NCBI GenBank assembly: GCA_029261875.1
Contig: JAJDAL010000033.1
Span: 62,001 to 126,000, forward strand
Source of the DNA: Deltaproteobacteria bacterium
GTDB lineage: Bacteria; Myxococcota_A; UBA9160; JAJDAL01
Length of the DNA: 64,000 nucleotides
Direction: 5' to 3'
The first letter of the stretch is position 1. Each line of letters starts with the position of its first letter. A program made the translations under genes and the position numbers. Below, piece after piece: positions 26,801-35,975 of this stretch. The notes below the pieces were generated by a model. It had not been told where the DNA came from and searched no databases. It worked only from the letters and a program-made list of their open reading frames with translations.

Positions 26801-29800
26801 GGCGATCGCATCGACATTTTTCGGGAGATGGAATACGACGATTTCGGGAATGGCATCGCCCAACGAAACTGGGGCATCGTCGATGCGCCGGCCCCCACGC
26901 CCTTTGGTTGCGTCCTTACAAGTGGAGTCTGTTTCGACAACGACCAGGTGATCTGCGGAAGTGATGCGGATTGCACCGGGTTGGGTGCGTGCAGCAAGCG
27001 GAGCTCCGCCGATGCCGCGGTCTGCGCCGGCAACCCGTTCGTCTTCGCAAATTCGACTGCATGGGTCGACGAGCGCTTCGAGAACATGAGCTTCGGCGTG
27101 AACGTGAGCGACTGGCTGCTTCGCTGCAACAGCGAAGCCACCATCTCCGACGCGAACGCCACCGTTCACGCCCGGGTTCGCAAGTTCTACGACAACCTTC
27201 CCCAGGGACAGTGCACCCAGGGAAACCTGACACGGGTCGAAGAGGAATTCTTCGAAGAGAATCGCTTCATCCCCCGCGCCCGCCACACCTACGACGCATT
27301 CGGGAACACGATCGAGACCCTCGATGCCCGCGACAACCTGCGCAGCGTCGAGTACGACGAAGCGTTCGCGACCTTCCCGGTGGCCGAGATCGTTCACCTG
27401 GATGGATACGAACTCCAGATGACGGCGGATTACCACGAGGGATTCGGCGTCGTGACCGGCGGCAACAGCTGGTCGATCCGCGGAGAGACGCCCGGGCCTC
27501 GTTACGACTACGGATACGACACCTTCGCGCGTATCACCCGCACGGTGGACCCTGGCGATTCCGACGCCTTTCCCACGCGTTCCTACGAGTATCACCTCAA
27601 CGAAAACGACGACGGCATCAATTTCTACGTGTCCCGCCAACGCGAGACCACCGGCGGTGGAACCATCGAGACCCGGCACTACGTCGACGGTTTGGGGCGT
27701 GCTCTCGGTACGAAGGAAGAAGGCGATGCGGCGGACCAGTGGATCTTCTCGGACGCCAAGGGGTTCAACCTGCGTGGGACCGAGCAGTCGAGCTGGCTTC
27801 CGTATTTCACTGCGACCCCCGACTACGAAAAACCCGATCCGGCCCGCGACCGGATGACCGCCAACAAAGACGAGCTCGGCCGCCCGGTCGAGACCCTCCA
27901 CCCCGACGGAAGCACGACCACCCTCGCCTACCGACCGCTGATCGCCGATCAGTTCGACGAGAACGACACCTCGGGTCGGACCCCGGGCGCTTTCGACTCC
28001 AGGCGCAACGACGGGCTCGCGCGATTGGTGGAGGTGATCGAGCGCAACCCGGGCGCAGGCGAGGAGCTGGTAACCCGCTATCACTACGACGCCCGCCACA
28101 ATCTGCTGGAAATCGAAGACGCTCACGCCAACCGCACGCTCATGACCTACGACGCACTCTCGCGGCGAACGCTCCTCAACGATCCCAACCGCGGCCGGCT
28201 CGAGATGATCTACGACGACACCAACAATGTGCTGGAAACCCGAGACGCCAAGGACCAACGCGTGGTCATGACCTACGACCGCGCCAATCGAATGATGAGC
28301 GAGAACTATCTCGACACCACCGGAAACCCCGCGACGGATCCGGTGGATGTCCGCTACCACTTCGATCGTCCGGTCCCGGGAGGTGTACCGCTCCTCGACG
28401 GAACCCACGCCAACGCAACCTTCACCGCGGGCCTGCTCTCCTACGTCGAGGACCTGACCGGCGAGGAACACGCTTCCTACGACGAGCGGCGCCGCGTGCG
28501 CTGGACCGTGAAAGCGGTGCGCCATCCGGTTCTCGGTCAGTTGGTTCCCTACAAGTCCGACTCGACCTACGACGCCTACGACCGCCTGGTCGAAACCCAC
28601 TATCCCGACGGCGATCGCGTGAAATACGAATACGGGAACCGCGGCCTACAGACCCAGGTGAGCGGCCCGCTCGGCGGATTGGACGTCATCCGTGACGTGG
28701 CGTACCGGCCTTCGGGACAGACCGAAACTCTCGAGTACGGCAACGGCGTCGTGACCGAGTACGAATACGATGAACGGCTGCGGCTGATCGAGCTTCTCAC
28801 GCGCGGAGCCGGGGCCACCCTCGGAGACGAGCTCATCCACTACGGCTACACCCTCGACCCCGTCTCGAACCTGCTCGCCATCGACGATTTGCGAACTCAG
28901 GTCGCGCCCTCGGACCCGATGTTCAACAGCCAGGACCTCGTGTACGACGACCTGCATCGCCTCGCATCCTACGAACTCGTCGATCCCGACGTACCCGAGA
29001 CTCCCCGCGGCTCCATCCACTACGCCTACGACAAACTCGGCAACATGTTGTCCAAGACCTCGGACATCGTTCACGACGGATCGACGCGGTCGCTCACGAA
29101 CCTGGGAGACCTGGAATACGGAGGCGCCGCGGGTCGCTTCGACCGCACCGGCCGCGACCCAACGGACCCGCCCGGCCCCCACGCACTCACGCAGCTCGGA
29201 ACCGCCCCGCAGCCGTCGCTCTACGAATACGACGCCAATGGAAATCTCGTGTCCTTCGACGGCCTGACCGCGGAATGGGACTTCAAAGATCGCCTCGTGG
29301 CCGTGGAGAACGACGATCTCCGCGCCGAATACCTGCACGACCATTCGGACCGACGCATCGCGAAGAAAGTCACGGCCAAACGCGCCTGGAGCGGGTTCGC
29401 GCCGGGCGAAACGCGCGTGACCCTCTATCCCAACCCGCTGTTCGAGATTCGCGACGGTGAGCAGCCGACCAAGTTCGTGTTTCTCGGACCGAATCGCGTG
29501 GCGGAGATCACGGGATCCATCGACCCCAACGCCGAGCGCGTGCAGTGGCTTCCGCTCTTCGGAGGCTGGAACCTGATCGCGCTGGCCGTGGACGCGGCGG
29601 ATGCCGCCGACCAGATCGGGATCGGTTCCGGAACCATCACCGATGCCTTCCACGTCGCAACGACCACGGGCCCCCCGGCCCCCGTCTCCGCCGCGACACC
29701 GCTCCCGGCGGGATCCGTCCTCTGGTTGAACGCCGCGGCACCGACCGTCGTCGCAGTCCGCGGCGACTACGTGCCGCCGGCGCAATTGCCCGTGGCGGGA

Positions 29801-31186
29801 AGTGGGTTCGCGCCGGTGGCGCGCCTGGAACCCCTGGGAACCGAGGATGCGCTGCCCGAATCCGCGGCCTGGATCTGGGATCCGGAGTTGGTCCGCTGGC
29901 GCGTCGCACTGGGCGATGCCCTGGCGGGGGTTTCGGATTTCCCGCCGATTCTTCGCGCCGGAAGCGTACCCTTCCTGCGCGAAGCCCACGCCGCAAACCT
30001 CACGCTGCCGCCGGACACGGCCCGCATCCGCTACTACCACACCGACCACATCGGCTCCGCCACCCTGCTCACGGACGGTGCCGGTGCGCTGGTGGAAGAG
30101 ACGGTCTTCTACCCCTTTGGGGAGCCGCGCGTGCGGATGCGCCGCAATGACCATGGGCTGCCGTCGTCGAACTACCTCTTCATGGGTAAGGAACGCGACT
30201 ACGAAAGCGGGCTCTCGTATTTCGGCGCGCGCTTCTACGCGCCCTCGATCGGCGTGTTCGCGTCCGTGGATCCGGTCAACAACAACCCCGCAGCCACGAC
30301 GGAACCCCGGCGACGCAACGCCTACCGCTACGGGCTCAACAACCCCTTGCGCTATTCGGACCCCACTGGGCTCGATGCCGTCGACAGCATCAAGAAGTAC
30401 GCGGTGATGCCTTGGGGGTATCTCTCGGCGGCCGCCAACGCACCCATCACGGTGGCGACCATCGTCAAGGCGAAGAACTACCGAAGGCAGGCGCAGTCCG
30501 CGTACTATGCGGCCAAAGCGGCGTCCGCAATCGAAGGCACCAAGGCGGCCAACGTCGCCGCGTTGCTCAAGAGCGCACCTCCTTCGATGAAGAGCAAGGT
30601 GGCGGGCGCGGCGGTTGCGCACTTCGACAAGGCATCGTCACTGGCGCGCGACGCAGCCACCGCCAAACCCTACGCCTTTCCTGCGCGCGGGGGGCGCATG
30701 AAACGGTGGACGACGGACCCGAACGTGGGCCGTGCGTCGAAGGGCGCCATGGGGACCGCGGGGAAGGTCGTGGGTGGCGCCGACGTCGTGCTGGGCGGCA
30801 TCGAGACCTACGAAGCCATCTCCCGCGGCGACGAAGTCACGGCCGTGTCCGCGGGAGTGGGCACGGCGGCGTCGGCGGCCGGCCTCTTCAACCCGATCGC
30901 CGGTGCCTTTTCTGCGGGCTACGCGCTCGGCCGGGTGATGGACGACACCTTCGGATTCTCCGACGGCATCGCCAAGGGCCTCCCCATGAACCACGACCGG
31001 CGCATCGGTTCTTCCCTATCGGACAAGATCCACGGACACTCGATGCACAACACCTACCAACGCGACTTCGAACGCAAGATGAACAAGATCATCGACAAGA
31101 ACGAGCGGGCGGACTACTGGAAGAACCGCAAGCCGCTCTCCCGAGTCGAGACATCCGGTATGGAAAGCCCCCGCCTCGATCGCTGA
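23840..31186 (+). CDS. Giant exported SpvB/RHS-repeat protein 2 (TcB/C-like)
   Basis: About 2448 aa. GTG 23840 is preferred (GAGGGG 5 bp upstream, signal peptide ending near ARSA); GTG 23825 is in frame further up. The architecture copies RHS giant 1: SpvB domain (ISLPSGPGSIEGLGESF), FG-GAP-type loops, Cys-rich C..D.DC inserts, YD repeats, the GWN-type insertion at about 1910-2060, and the RHS core (YYHTDHIGSATLLTDG to YRYGLNNPLRYSDPTG) ending near residue 2178. The 270-residue tail differs entirely from giant 1: Ala/Lys helices, then a Gly/Ala-rich hydrophobic stretch (GGADVVLGGIETYEA, GFSAGYALG-like) and a charged His/Arg-rich end. The conserved shell with a variable tail is the polymorphic-toxin layout, but no adjacent immunity gene is evident. 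Confidence 0.9.
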   Translation: MFLRIAQRWERALAPVLATLLLFTASDARSAAKNGVSAQSISLPSGPGSIEGLGESFEPQLNTGTATYSVRLKVPPGRAGFAPGLGLSYNGGAGNGTVGLGWSLSGIDCIQRQTDKGQPQYDESETFSGTDVFLVGGEELVPLSDGTFRPENESGFQRYRFDRATDTWLCENPDGSKLTLGGVANSRVSDGARTARWCVSREQDTNGNRIDYEYVAFPDSPGQIYPKRIVYNRHATQSLDGEQIVVFQYEAQTRPDPVSDYRFAFEVITARRLIAIDTCTRGGSFSPVTSCDAVGEAGAARVGAYRLDYDEVGACEEGVCARGMLGNACVVDVDCVAGVTRLERITQIGDDGVTELPPLRFTYTELELFQNPEWIFVAGFPLGVIGGPESALVDLNGDSLPDVVESPTGLPGTLRRFMNEGPDENGVVSFALAEVFAGPQQRLSTPGTQIVDINGDGVADLVTRPSADTSTFEVRRGSDAGFFNIVPNNFEIAGFNDFAVQGFDDPKVQFTDLDFDKRIDIVRSDTDAGGSPSGLRVRINRQFAGQEFLDLPVECAPLPGVDFANGKSFLVDLNGDRLLDVVQVETTPTALQQIRFFPSCGGGGYGRGGSCEAQGPAVTLGGAPVEGLSGADFQNFSGFRWQDLTNDGLSDLLWTGPQSMTAWINVGGDRLRRVELGSYLPGVDFDRCDPGTGCNPQNFDLMLFADINANGTTDIVHVDRETQAVRYLDIVGPSGVPPNLLKSIDNGLGRKTAIEYEPSTSDYLEAQNVSGKPWETRAPFPVTVVSRKRVRVGLDLDEVPGEDEYVTDYRYRDAFYDSVEKEFRGFSEVEVLARGDAGHPTLLTRHSFHTGAPDGEDNDGDGLIDERTPLGGAEEESLKGVALEQRTETCTDGPDGDCFATGEIFHHNFSRWEVRNLHGATGLVCSGDPGTGCCSDADCASDELGGSCVAGGISEPGVRPEQSCANGKSVRWAFSGAERSSTLEQGSGDRIDIFREMEYDDFGNGIAQRNWGIVDAPAPTPFGCVLTSGVCFDNDQVICGSDADCTGLGACSKRSSADAAVCAGNPFVFANSTAWVDERFENMSFGVNVSDWLLRCNSEATISDANATVHARVRKFYDNLPQGQCTQGNLTRVEEEFFEENRFIPRARHTYDAFGNTIETLDARDNLRSVEYDEAFATFPVAEIVHLDGYELQMTADYHEGFGVVTGGNSWSIRGETPGPRYDYGYDTFARITRTVDPGDSDAFPTRSYEYHLNENDDGINFYVSRQRETTGGGTIETRHYVDGLGRALGTKEEGDAADQWIFSDAKGFNLRGTEQSSWLPYFTATPDYEKPDPARDRMTANKDELGRPVETLHPDGSTTTLAYRPLIADQFDENDTSGRTPGAFDSRRNDGLARLVEVIERNPGAGEELVTRYHYDARHNLLEIEDAHANRTLMTYDALSRRTLLNDPNRGRLEMIYDDTNNVLETRDAKDQRVVMTYDRANRMMSENYLDTTGNPATDPVDVRYHFDRPVPGGVPLLDGTHANATFTAGLLSYVEDLTGEEHASYDERRRVRWTVKAVRHPVLGQLVPYKSDSTYDAYDRLVETHYPDGDRVKYEYGNRGLQTQVSGPLGGLDVIRDVAYRPSGQTETLEYGNGVVTEYEYDERLRLIELLTRGAGATLGDELIHYGYTLDPVSNLLAIDDLRTQVAPSDPMFNSQDLVYDDLHRLASYELVDPDVPETPRGSIHYAYDKLGNMLSKTSDIVHDGSTRSLTNLGDLEYGGAAGRFDRTGRDPTDPPGPHALTQLGTAPQPSLYEYDANGNLVSFDGLTAEWDFKDRLVAVENDDLRAEYLHDHSDRRIAKKVTAKRAWSGFAPGETRVTLYPNPLFEIRDGEQPTKFVFLGPNRVAEITGSIDPNAERVQWLPLFGGWNLIALAVDAADAADQIGIGSGTITDAFHVATTTGPPAPVSAATPLPAGSVLWLNAAAPTVVAVRGDYVPPAQLPVAGSGFAPVARLEPLGTEDALPESAAWIWDPELVRWRVALGDALAGVSDFPPILRAGSVPFLREAHAANLTLPPDTARIRYYHTDHIGSATLLTDGAGALVEETVFYPFGEPRVRMRRNDHGLPSSNYLFMGKERDYESGLSYFGARFYAPSIGVFASVDPVNNNPAATTEPRRRNAYRYGLNNPLRYSDPTGLDAVDSIKKYAVMPWGYLSAAANAPITVATIVKAKNYRRQAQSAYYAAKAASAIEGTKAANVAALLKSAPPSMKSKVAGAAVAHFDKASSLARDAATAKPYAFPARGGRMKRWTTDPNVGRASKGAMGTAGKVVGGADVVLGGIETYEAISRGDEVTAVSAGVGTAASAAGLFNPIAGAFSAGYALGRVMDDTFGFSDGIAKGLPMNHDRRIGSSLSDKIHGHSMHNTYQRDFERKMNKIIDKNERADYWKNRKPLSRVETSGMESPRLDR

Positions 31187-31225
31187 TCTACCAAAATCCG
31201 GGATCGTCGCGCCCAGACGGTGGTG

Positions 31226-31708
31226 CTATCCCCGGGTCTCGACGTAGTGCACTGCGCCTTTGGCTTCGGGGTGGCCCGCCCCGGCGGCTTCGCGGAATCG
31301 GTTGAGGGCACCCTCGCGGTCTCGCTCGCCCCAGCCCGGGTACAGTCCGAGATAGAGCACGAGCCCCATTCGGTATGCGGCCTCGTCGGGTTGAATTCGG
31401 ACGCCACCTTCGGTGGCCAGCATGAGGTATTCGCCGACGGGCACGCTCTCGCCGAAGTGGGCCGCGGATTTGACTAGCGGCATGCCCCGGTGGTCCCCCG
31501 TCACCTTGAGGCCCTGCACGACGCGCGCCTCGGCCGCCGATCGGCTCGGCTTTTCCCAGGCCAGCGGCGCGGGCGCCGGGGCCACCGCAGCCGCGGAAGC
31601 CTCGCCGGCGGGCGTGGCCTCGACGGTGTTTCCGCAGGCGCTGAGACCCGTGATGGCGAGATAGGCCAGCGGCGCGACCCAGAACGAACGGATGGAATGA
31701 CGTTGCAT
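31226..31708 (-). CDS. Lipoprotein with Sel1-like repeat
   Basis: 160 aa; ATG at 31708 follows AAGGA at 9 bp, and the longer frame upstream lacks a signal. The lipobox ITGLSAC marks a lipoprotein. An Ala/Pro-rich linker follows. The C-terminal 50 residues (EAAYRMGLVLYLGLYPGWGE ... ALNRFREAAGAGHPEAKG) match the A-x-x-x-L-G...A-x-x-x-F-x-x-A-A-x-x-G-H-x-x-A pattern of Sel1-like (TPR-related) repeats used for protein contacts. Partner unknown. It is convergent with RHS giant 2, whose stop lies 39 bp away. It is not an obvious immunity protein, being on the opposite strand. Confidence 0.7.
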   Translation of the reverse strand: MQRHSIRSFWVAPLAYLAITGLSACGNTVEATPAGEASAAAVAPAPAPLAWEKPSRSAAEARVVQGLKVTGDHRGMPLVKSAAHFGESVPVGEYLMLATEGGVRIQPDEAAYRMGLVLYLGLYPGWGERDREGALNRFREAAGAGHPEAKGAVHYVETRG

Positions 31709-31862
31709 CGGTGTTTCCTTTGATTCTTTGAGCGGCCCGCGCCCACCTCGTGTTCTATCGGCCCCCCAAAACGCAAGATTGAGGTGGCGGAATTCCTCCG
31801 GGCGCGACAAGGAGACCGGGTCCATTGAGGACCGGATCGAGTCGAACTCCGGGACCTAACGC

Positions 31863-31887
31863 CCGCGTGCGACAATTCTGCACGCGG
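31863..31887 (-). terminator. Hairpin 11 bp after htpX stop
   Basis: Arms CCGCGTGC and GCACGCGG form a perfect 8-bp stem with a 9-nt loop directly downstream of htpX on its strand. There is no T-tract after it, so it may be a 3'-end stabiliser or a non-canonical terminator rather than a classical intrinsic terminator. Confidence 0.45.
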
Positions 31888-31898
31888 ACAACGACGGC

Positions 31899-32789
31899 TC
31901 AGCCGGCGTGCGTCTCGAGCGCGCGGATGCGTGCGTCGAGCGGGGGATGGCTGGCGAAGAACTCCGCCATGGCCCGGCGGCCGCCGCCTGAGATGCCGAA
32001 GGCATGCATCTGTTCGGGCAAGCCCTGGCTCCCCTCGACCTTCGCTTTGAGCACGCGCAGAGCGCCGATCATGTTCTCGCGTCCGGCCAGGCGCGCACCT
32101 TCGCGATCGGCGCGGAACTCGCGCTTGCGCGAGAAGTACATCACGATCGCCGTAGCGAGGATGCCCAGCACCACCTGCGCAAGGATGGCGGTGATGAAAT
32201 AGGCGGGGCCGTGGCCACGCTCGGTCTTGAACACCGTCCGATCCACGATGTGACCCACTACGCGAGAGAGGAAGAAGACGAAGGTGTTGACCACGCCCTG
32301 GATCAAGGTCAGGGTCACCATGTCGCCGTTCGCGATATGACCGATCTCGTGTCCCAGAACCGCATCCACTTCGTTGCGCCGCATGCCGTTCAAGAGCCCG
32401 GTGCTAACCGCTACCAGTGCGCTGTTGCGACGCGCCCCGGTCGCAAACGCATTGGGCTCGGGGGAATCGAAAATCGCCACCTCGGGCATCCCGATCCCCG
32501 CCGCCTGAGCGTGCACCCGCACGCGCTCGACGAGCCACTGCTCCGCCGGGCCCCGTGGCGCTTCGATGACGCGCGCCCCGGTCATGCGCTTGGCCATCCA
32601 CTTGGAAATCGCCAGCGAGAAAAACGAACCCGTCATTCCGATCAGCGCCGACACGGCCAGCAGCGCGCCCAGGTCCAGATCGACGCCCTGCGCGTCGAGC
32701 ACGGGGCCGATCCCGAAAAGCTGCCAGGCGAGGCTCAGCACCAGTAGAACAGCGATGTTGGTCGCAAGAAACAGCAGAATTCGAGTCAT
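31899..32789 (-). CDS. htpX: Membrane zinc metalloprotease HtpX
   Basis: 296 aa, close to the usual HtpX length; start [11 protein letters not shown] at 32789 is the conserved family N-terminus, with GGAGG about 11 bp upstream. Two N-terminal membrane segments (about 5-22 and 40-62) precede the zinc motif HEIGH at residues 147-151. Two more hydrophobic segments ([13 protein letters not shown] and [20 protein letters not shown]) precede the third ligand region, FRADREGA. HtpX degrades damaged inner-membrane proteins in envelope stress. The C-terminal [12 protein letters not shown] is family-typical. No unusual feature. Confidence 0.96.
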   Translation of the reverse strand: MTRILLFLATNIAVLLVLSLAWQLFGIGPVLDAQGVDLDLGALLAVSALIGMTGSFFSLAISKWMAKRMTGARVIEAPRGPAEQWLVERVRVHAQAAGIGMPEVAIFDSPEPNAFATGARRNSALVAVSTGLLNGMRRNEVDAVLGHEIGHIANGDMVTLTLIQGVVNTFVFFLSRVVGHIVDRTVFKTERGHGPAYFITAILAQVVLGILATAIVMYFSRKREFRADREGARLAGRENMIGALRVLKAKVEGSQGLPEQMHAFGISGGGRRAMAEFFASHPPLDARIRALETHAG

Positions 32790-32925
32790 CGGTGTCGTGT
32801 CCTCCGTGATCCGGCTTGGAGCTGGTGGCAAATATGCTCACCCCCTGCCGGTGTTCAAGGCCCCCGGCGGGATTCGCGGAAAAAACTCCACGGGCCCCGA
32901 TGTCAGCGGTGCCCGGGCGCGACGT

Positions 32926-33981
32926 CTATTCGGGAAGCGGGTCGAGCGGTGCCGGAAGCATGCGAAGTCGCCTGGATTCGACCCAATCCGGGGAACCCTC
33001 GAGGCGGATGGCAACAGTCAGTTCCCATTCGAGTTCGTTGTTGCTGGATTCGAAGCTGTAGGCCGGACGGTTGGGCGGTGTGACGGTCGTGCTCAGCTCG
33101 ACGGGCTGGCGCGGCGCGTAGTGCGCGCGTTCGGCGAACACGAACTCCTCCTGGCAGATGCGCTCGCGGTGCGTCACGGAGTTGGTGCCGTGGCCGGACT
33201 TGCAGGATTCCTTGCCCACCAGCGTCGCCGTTGCGCGGCCGAGTTCGACGTTCTGGCGCGGCATGAAGTGGAGACGAACCTCGAAATCCTGTCCCGGAGA
33301 GACGGCGTACGGCGTAGCGATCTTCCCGCGTCTCCCAATGTAGGTGATGCTCGGGTGCTTCATGGCGGCTTCGGAAATCTGCGGTGCGTCGACTTCGAGC
33401 TTCACTTTGCCGAGCGTTCGCTCCGCCAGCCGGCGGCGCAACACCTTGAATAGAATGACCGGGACGATCAGCGGTGACAGCGCGAGCATCATCGCGAACA
33501 ACATCAAGATCAAAGGGGAGAACAGGATCAACATGAAGGTGGCCGTTGCGCCGGTCGCGGACTTCTTGAAGATCGGAGGGGAGCCGAGATAGCTGTCCCG
33601 GCTATCGGGTCCCGCCAGCACGATCACGTCTTCGGACGCTTTGGCGTCGATCGCCCATGGTAGATCCGCCTGGGCGCGGATCTCCCAGTCGACGTTCAAG
33701 AGCTGGCCGTGGTAAGTCAGCGGTTTTTCGGGAGCTCGGAAGGAGAATGGATAGGTGGCCCCCCAACCGCCCCGCCACTTGAGCTCCGTCTCCACCTGGG
33801 ATTCGAGTGTATCCTGATCCACGTTCCCGACACCGTGGGTTCTCCAGGCGAGTTCGATTCGGAGTTCGCGACAGGACACTTCCCTGTCGGTCTCGACCCG
33901 AACTTCTCCGCGGATCAACTCGCCCGTTCGATAGGTCCGGTCATCCCGGTCGAACACGATGTGGATGTCACACTTCGACAT
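32926..33981 (-). CDS. Arrestin-like-fold membrane protein
   Basis: 351 aa; start MSKCDIHIVFDRDDRTYRTG at 33981. Residues 1-130 resemble the N-terminal arrestin/Spo0M-type beta-sandwich (G-E-x-I-R-G-x-V-x-V, then ELRIELAWRTHGVG and YPFSFRAPEKP). Two adjacent hydrophobic segments near 170-215 (MLILFSPLILMLFAMML, LIVPVILF) form a membrane hairpin. The rest is a second beta-domain containing RPAYSFESSNNELEWELTVAI, a strand pattern recalling arrestin C-domains. Function unknown. Its start overlaps the end of the upstream ATPase gene by 14 bp, indicating coupled translation. Confidence 0.7.
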   Translation of the reverse strand: MSKCDIHIVFDRDDRTYRTGELIRGEVRVETDREVSCRELRIELAWRTHGVGNVDQDTLESQVETELKWRGGWGATYPFSFRAPEKPLTYHGQLLNVDWEIRAQADLPWAIDAKASEDVIVLAGPDSRDSYLGSPPIFKKSATGATATFMLILFSPLILMLFAMMLALSPLIVPVILFKVLRRRLAERTLGKVKLEVDAPQISEAAMKHPSITYIGRRGKIATPYAVSPGQDFEVRLHFMPRQNVELGRATATLVGKESCKSGHGTNSVTHRERICQEEFVFAERAHYAPRQPVELSTTVTPPNRPAYSFESSNNELEWELTVAIRLEGSPDWVESRRLRMLPAPLDPLPE

Positions 33982-34627
33982 ACTCGATCTCCTGGGCCCG
34001 TTGAAACGCGGCGTAAAGGTCTCGCTCCATGGCACGCACGTTGCTGCCGTGGGCCGCAATCAGTGCGCGAACCGTGCGTTCCGAGATGCGCGGCACCGGG
34101 CCCGGCCGACGCCTTGCCCAATGAACGCGACGCTCGAACATCCGCTTCAGCTTGTCCGGGGTCAAAGCGCGCGCCGGAACGACGGTCTCGACCTCCAGGC
34201 CGGCCGCTCGAAACTCCGCCGAAAGGTCCAGATGGGTCCCGACCGCGAAGGAGCGTGAAGAACGGAACAAGCGGGATCGCCGCAGGCGCCCGAGCCGTTG
34301 CACTTCGTCGACGAAGAGCGGCGTGCCCTGCGGAAGCTTTGGCCGCATTCCTTCTGCGATGTAGAGAAAGGGTACGTCGGGAAAATGCCGATGCAGCGCG
34401 AGCAGGTGCGTGGTCTTGCCGCGGCCCGAATCCCCCAGGAACTGCAGCGCGAACCCCGGACCGGCGAGCCGCGTTACCCAGCGTTCGACCGCGGCGGGCT
34501 CCGTGTCCGCAAGTCCCCCTCGCTCCGAACGCTCCGGCTCTCCGAACGGATTTCTGCGCAGGTTCAAGTGCTCGAACGCGAGGCGCGGCGCGGGTCGGGT
34601 CGGGTCACTCGCCATGCGTGCATACAT
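33968..34627 (-). CDS. AAA/ORC-type ATPase coupled to the arrestin-like protein
   Basis: About 219 aa from ATG 34627 (an alternative ATG is 34615; neither has a strong ribosome site). The N-terminus LNLRRNPFGEPE is the entry motif of ExeA/MshM/ORC-like AAA proteins. Walker A is GDSGRGKT, Walker B is GTPLFVDEVQ. A sensor-like segment FAVGTHLDLS and a C-terminal lid (ISERTVRALIAAHGSNVRAMERDL) follow. No transmembrane segment, so cytoplasmic. The 14-bp overlap with the arrestin-like membrane protein suggests the ATPase works on or is recruited by it. The longer upstream frame has no support. Confidence 0.75.
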   Translation of the reverse strand: MYARMASDPTRPAPRLAFEHLNLRRNPFGEPERSERGGLADTEPAAVERWVTRLAGPGFALQFLGDSGRGKTTHLLALHRHFPDVPFLYIAEGMRPKLPQGTPLFVDEVQRLGRLRRSRLFRSSRSFAVGTHLDLSAEFRAAGLEVETVVPARALTPDKLKRMFERRVHWARRRPGPVPRISERTVRALIAAHGSNVRAMERDLYAAFQRAQEIEYVEV

Positions 34628-34836
34628 CGGGCGATCGGGGCCAGAAGCGTGAGCGCACTGGACCGCACCGTTCCACCTCAATCCGTGGAAACCATGAGAC
34701 GCTCTGTGGGCTGGGTTGACATCCGGACGCCGACTCCGGAGATCAGAGATTCTCAGGAATTCCCATCGCCGTAGACCCAAGACGCCCGTACGCGTACGGT
34801 CGCTGTGCCAATCGACACCCACACCCGGAGGTTCCC

Positions 34837-35895
34837 ATGCTGGCTGTGATCCTCTCCGCCTTGGTCGCAATCGCTTTCGCTGCACCCGCCCACGGGACCA
34901 CTTTCTGCGTGAACCCCGGCGGTACCGGGGGCTGCTTTACCGACATCGCCGCGGCGGTGGACGCAGCCGACAACAAGGACGTGATCGAGATCGCTTCCGG
35001 AAACTACAGCGGCCCTTTGGTTCGAATCGACAAGCGCATCACCTTGCGCGGCGAAGATGCCGCTTCGACCGTAGTCGAGAGCGCTTCGAGTCCCGCCATT
35101 TCGATCGACCTCAAGAACCGGGTGACAATCGAGCGCCTCACCATCCGAACGACGGCTCCGGCGATTTCCGATGGTGCGCTGAGAGTCGAGCGCAAGGCGA
35201 GAGCGACCGTGGCCGATTGTATTCTCAACCGGGGTGGAATCCGGCTCGGTTTCGGCGCGCGTCTCGATCTCGATCGGACGGCAATCGGAGGACCGGCGAT
35301 CGGCGTGGTTCTCGACACCGGTATCGATATCTCGACGAAGGCCCGCGTCGAGATGAATCAGAGTTCCGTGTTCCGGATGAACGTCGCCATCGTGAATTCC
35401 GGTCGGGCCAACGTGCGCGACAGTACGTTCGCTCGCAACCGCACCGGCATCGTCGTCAGGAGCGATGGACAATTGAAGCTCTTCAGTTCGACGATTGGGG
35501 AGAATGCCGAGGAGGGCCTGCTCATGTTCGGGAGACGCGTGGTTTTCGCCAACTCCATCATCGCGGCGCGATTGGGTGGGGGCCCCGACTGCCGCCAGAC
35601 CAGCGGGCAACTCGCGTCGAAGAACTACAACCTGATCCAAGATCCGGGCGATTGCGTTCTGGTGGGCAAGACGACCGACAACGTCATCGGACTCGACCCC
35701 GTGCTGGGCTCACTGTTGAACCACGGTGGCCCGACACCCACGGTGCGTCTACTGCCGGGCAGCCCGGCGATCGATGCGGGCAACCCCACTTCCCCGAGCA
35801 AACGCAGCGGCTCCCGCTGTGGCCAAACCGACCAACGCGGCGTAGCCCGCCTGGATCGCTGCGACATCGGCGCTTTCGAATCCACGGTTCCCTGA
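34837..35895 (+). CDS. Secreted right-handed beta-helix protein with choice-of-anchor Q C-terminus
   Basis: 352 aa; ATG 34837 is preceded by GGAGG at 6 bp. Signal peptide ends near APAHG. FCVNPGGTGGCFTDIAAAVDAA opens a pectin-lyase-like helix of short repeats (ITLRGEDA, VTIERLTIRTT, FARNRTGIVV). The C-terminus has the choice-of-anchor Q signature: LLPGSPAIDAGNP, then CGQTDQRGVARLDRCDIGAFE. In other bacteria this family is often surface-linked. No catalytic residues identified. It diverges from the ATPase gene; the 209-bp gap between them is the only place for its promoter. Confidence 0.85.
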   Translation: MLAVILSALVAIAFAAPAHGTTFCVNPGGTGGCFTDIAAAVDAADNKDVIEIASGNYSGPLVRIDKRITLRGEDAASTVVESASSPAISIDLKNRVTIERLTIRTTAPAISDGALRVERKARATVADCILNRGGIRLGFGARLDLDRTAIGGPAIGVVLDTGIDISTKARVEMNQSSVFRMNVAIVNSGRANVRDSTFARNRTGIVVRSDGQLKLFSSTIGENAEEGLLMFGRRVVFANSIIAARLGGGPDCRQTSGQLASKNYNLIQDPGDCVLVGKTTDNVIGLDPVLGSLLNHGGPTPTVRLLPGSPAIDAGNPTSPSKRSGSRCGQTDQRGVARLDRCDIGAFESTVP

Positions 35896-35975
35896 GCGTT
35901 TCGCGCGTCGAACGAAGCGGCTCGCCCCACCCTCGTTCTGCGATTCGAACCCGCTGTTTCTCGAGCAGACCGCAG

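Noticed and set aside
25796..28600. 934-codon open frame antisense to RHS giant 2
   Set aside because: Val/Gly/Arg-rich composition without motifs, fully inside a well-supported gene; typical high-GC shadow.
31226..31708. Immunity protein for RHS giant 2
   Set aside because: It is on the opposite strand, is a Sel1-like lipoprotein, and no equivalent follows RHS giant 1.
31826..31860. tRNA on either strand near GGATCGAGTCGAACTCC
   Set aside because: Only a T-loop-like string is present; no D-arm, anticodon arm or acceptor stem can be formed.
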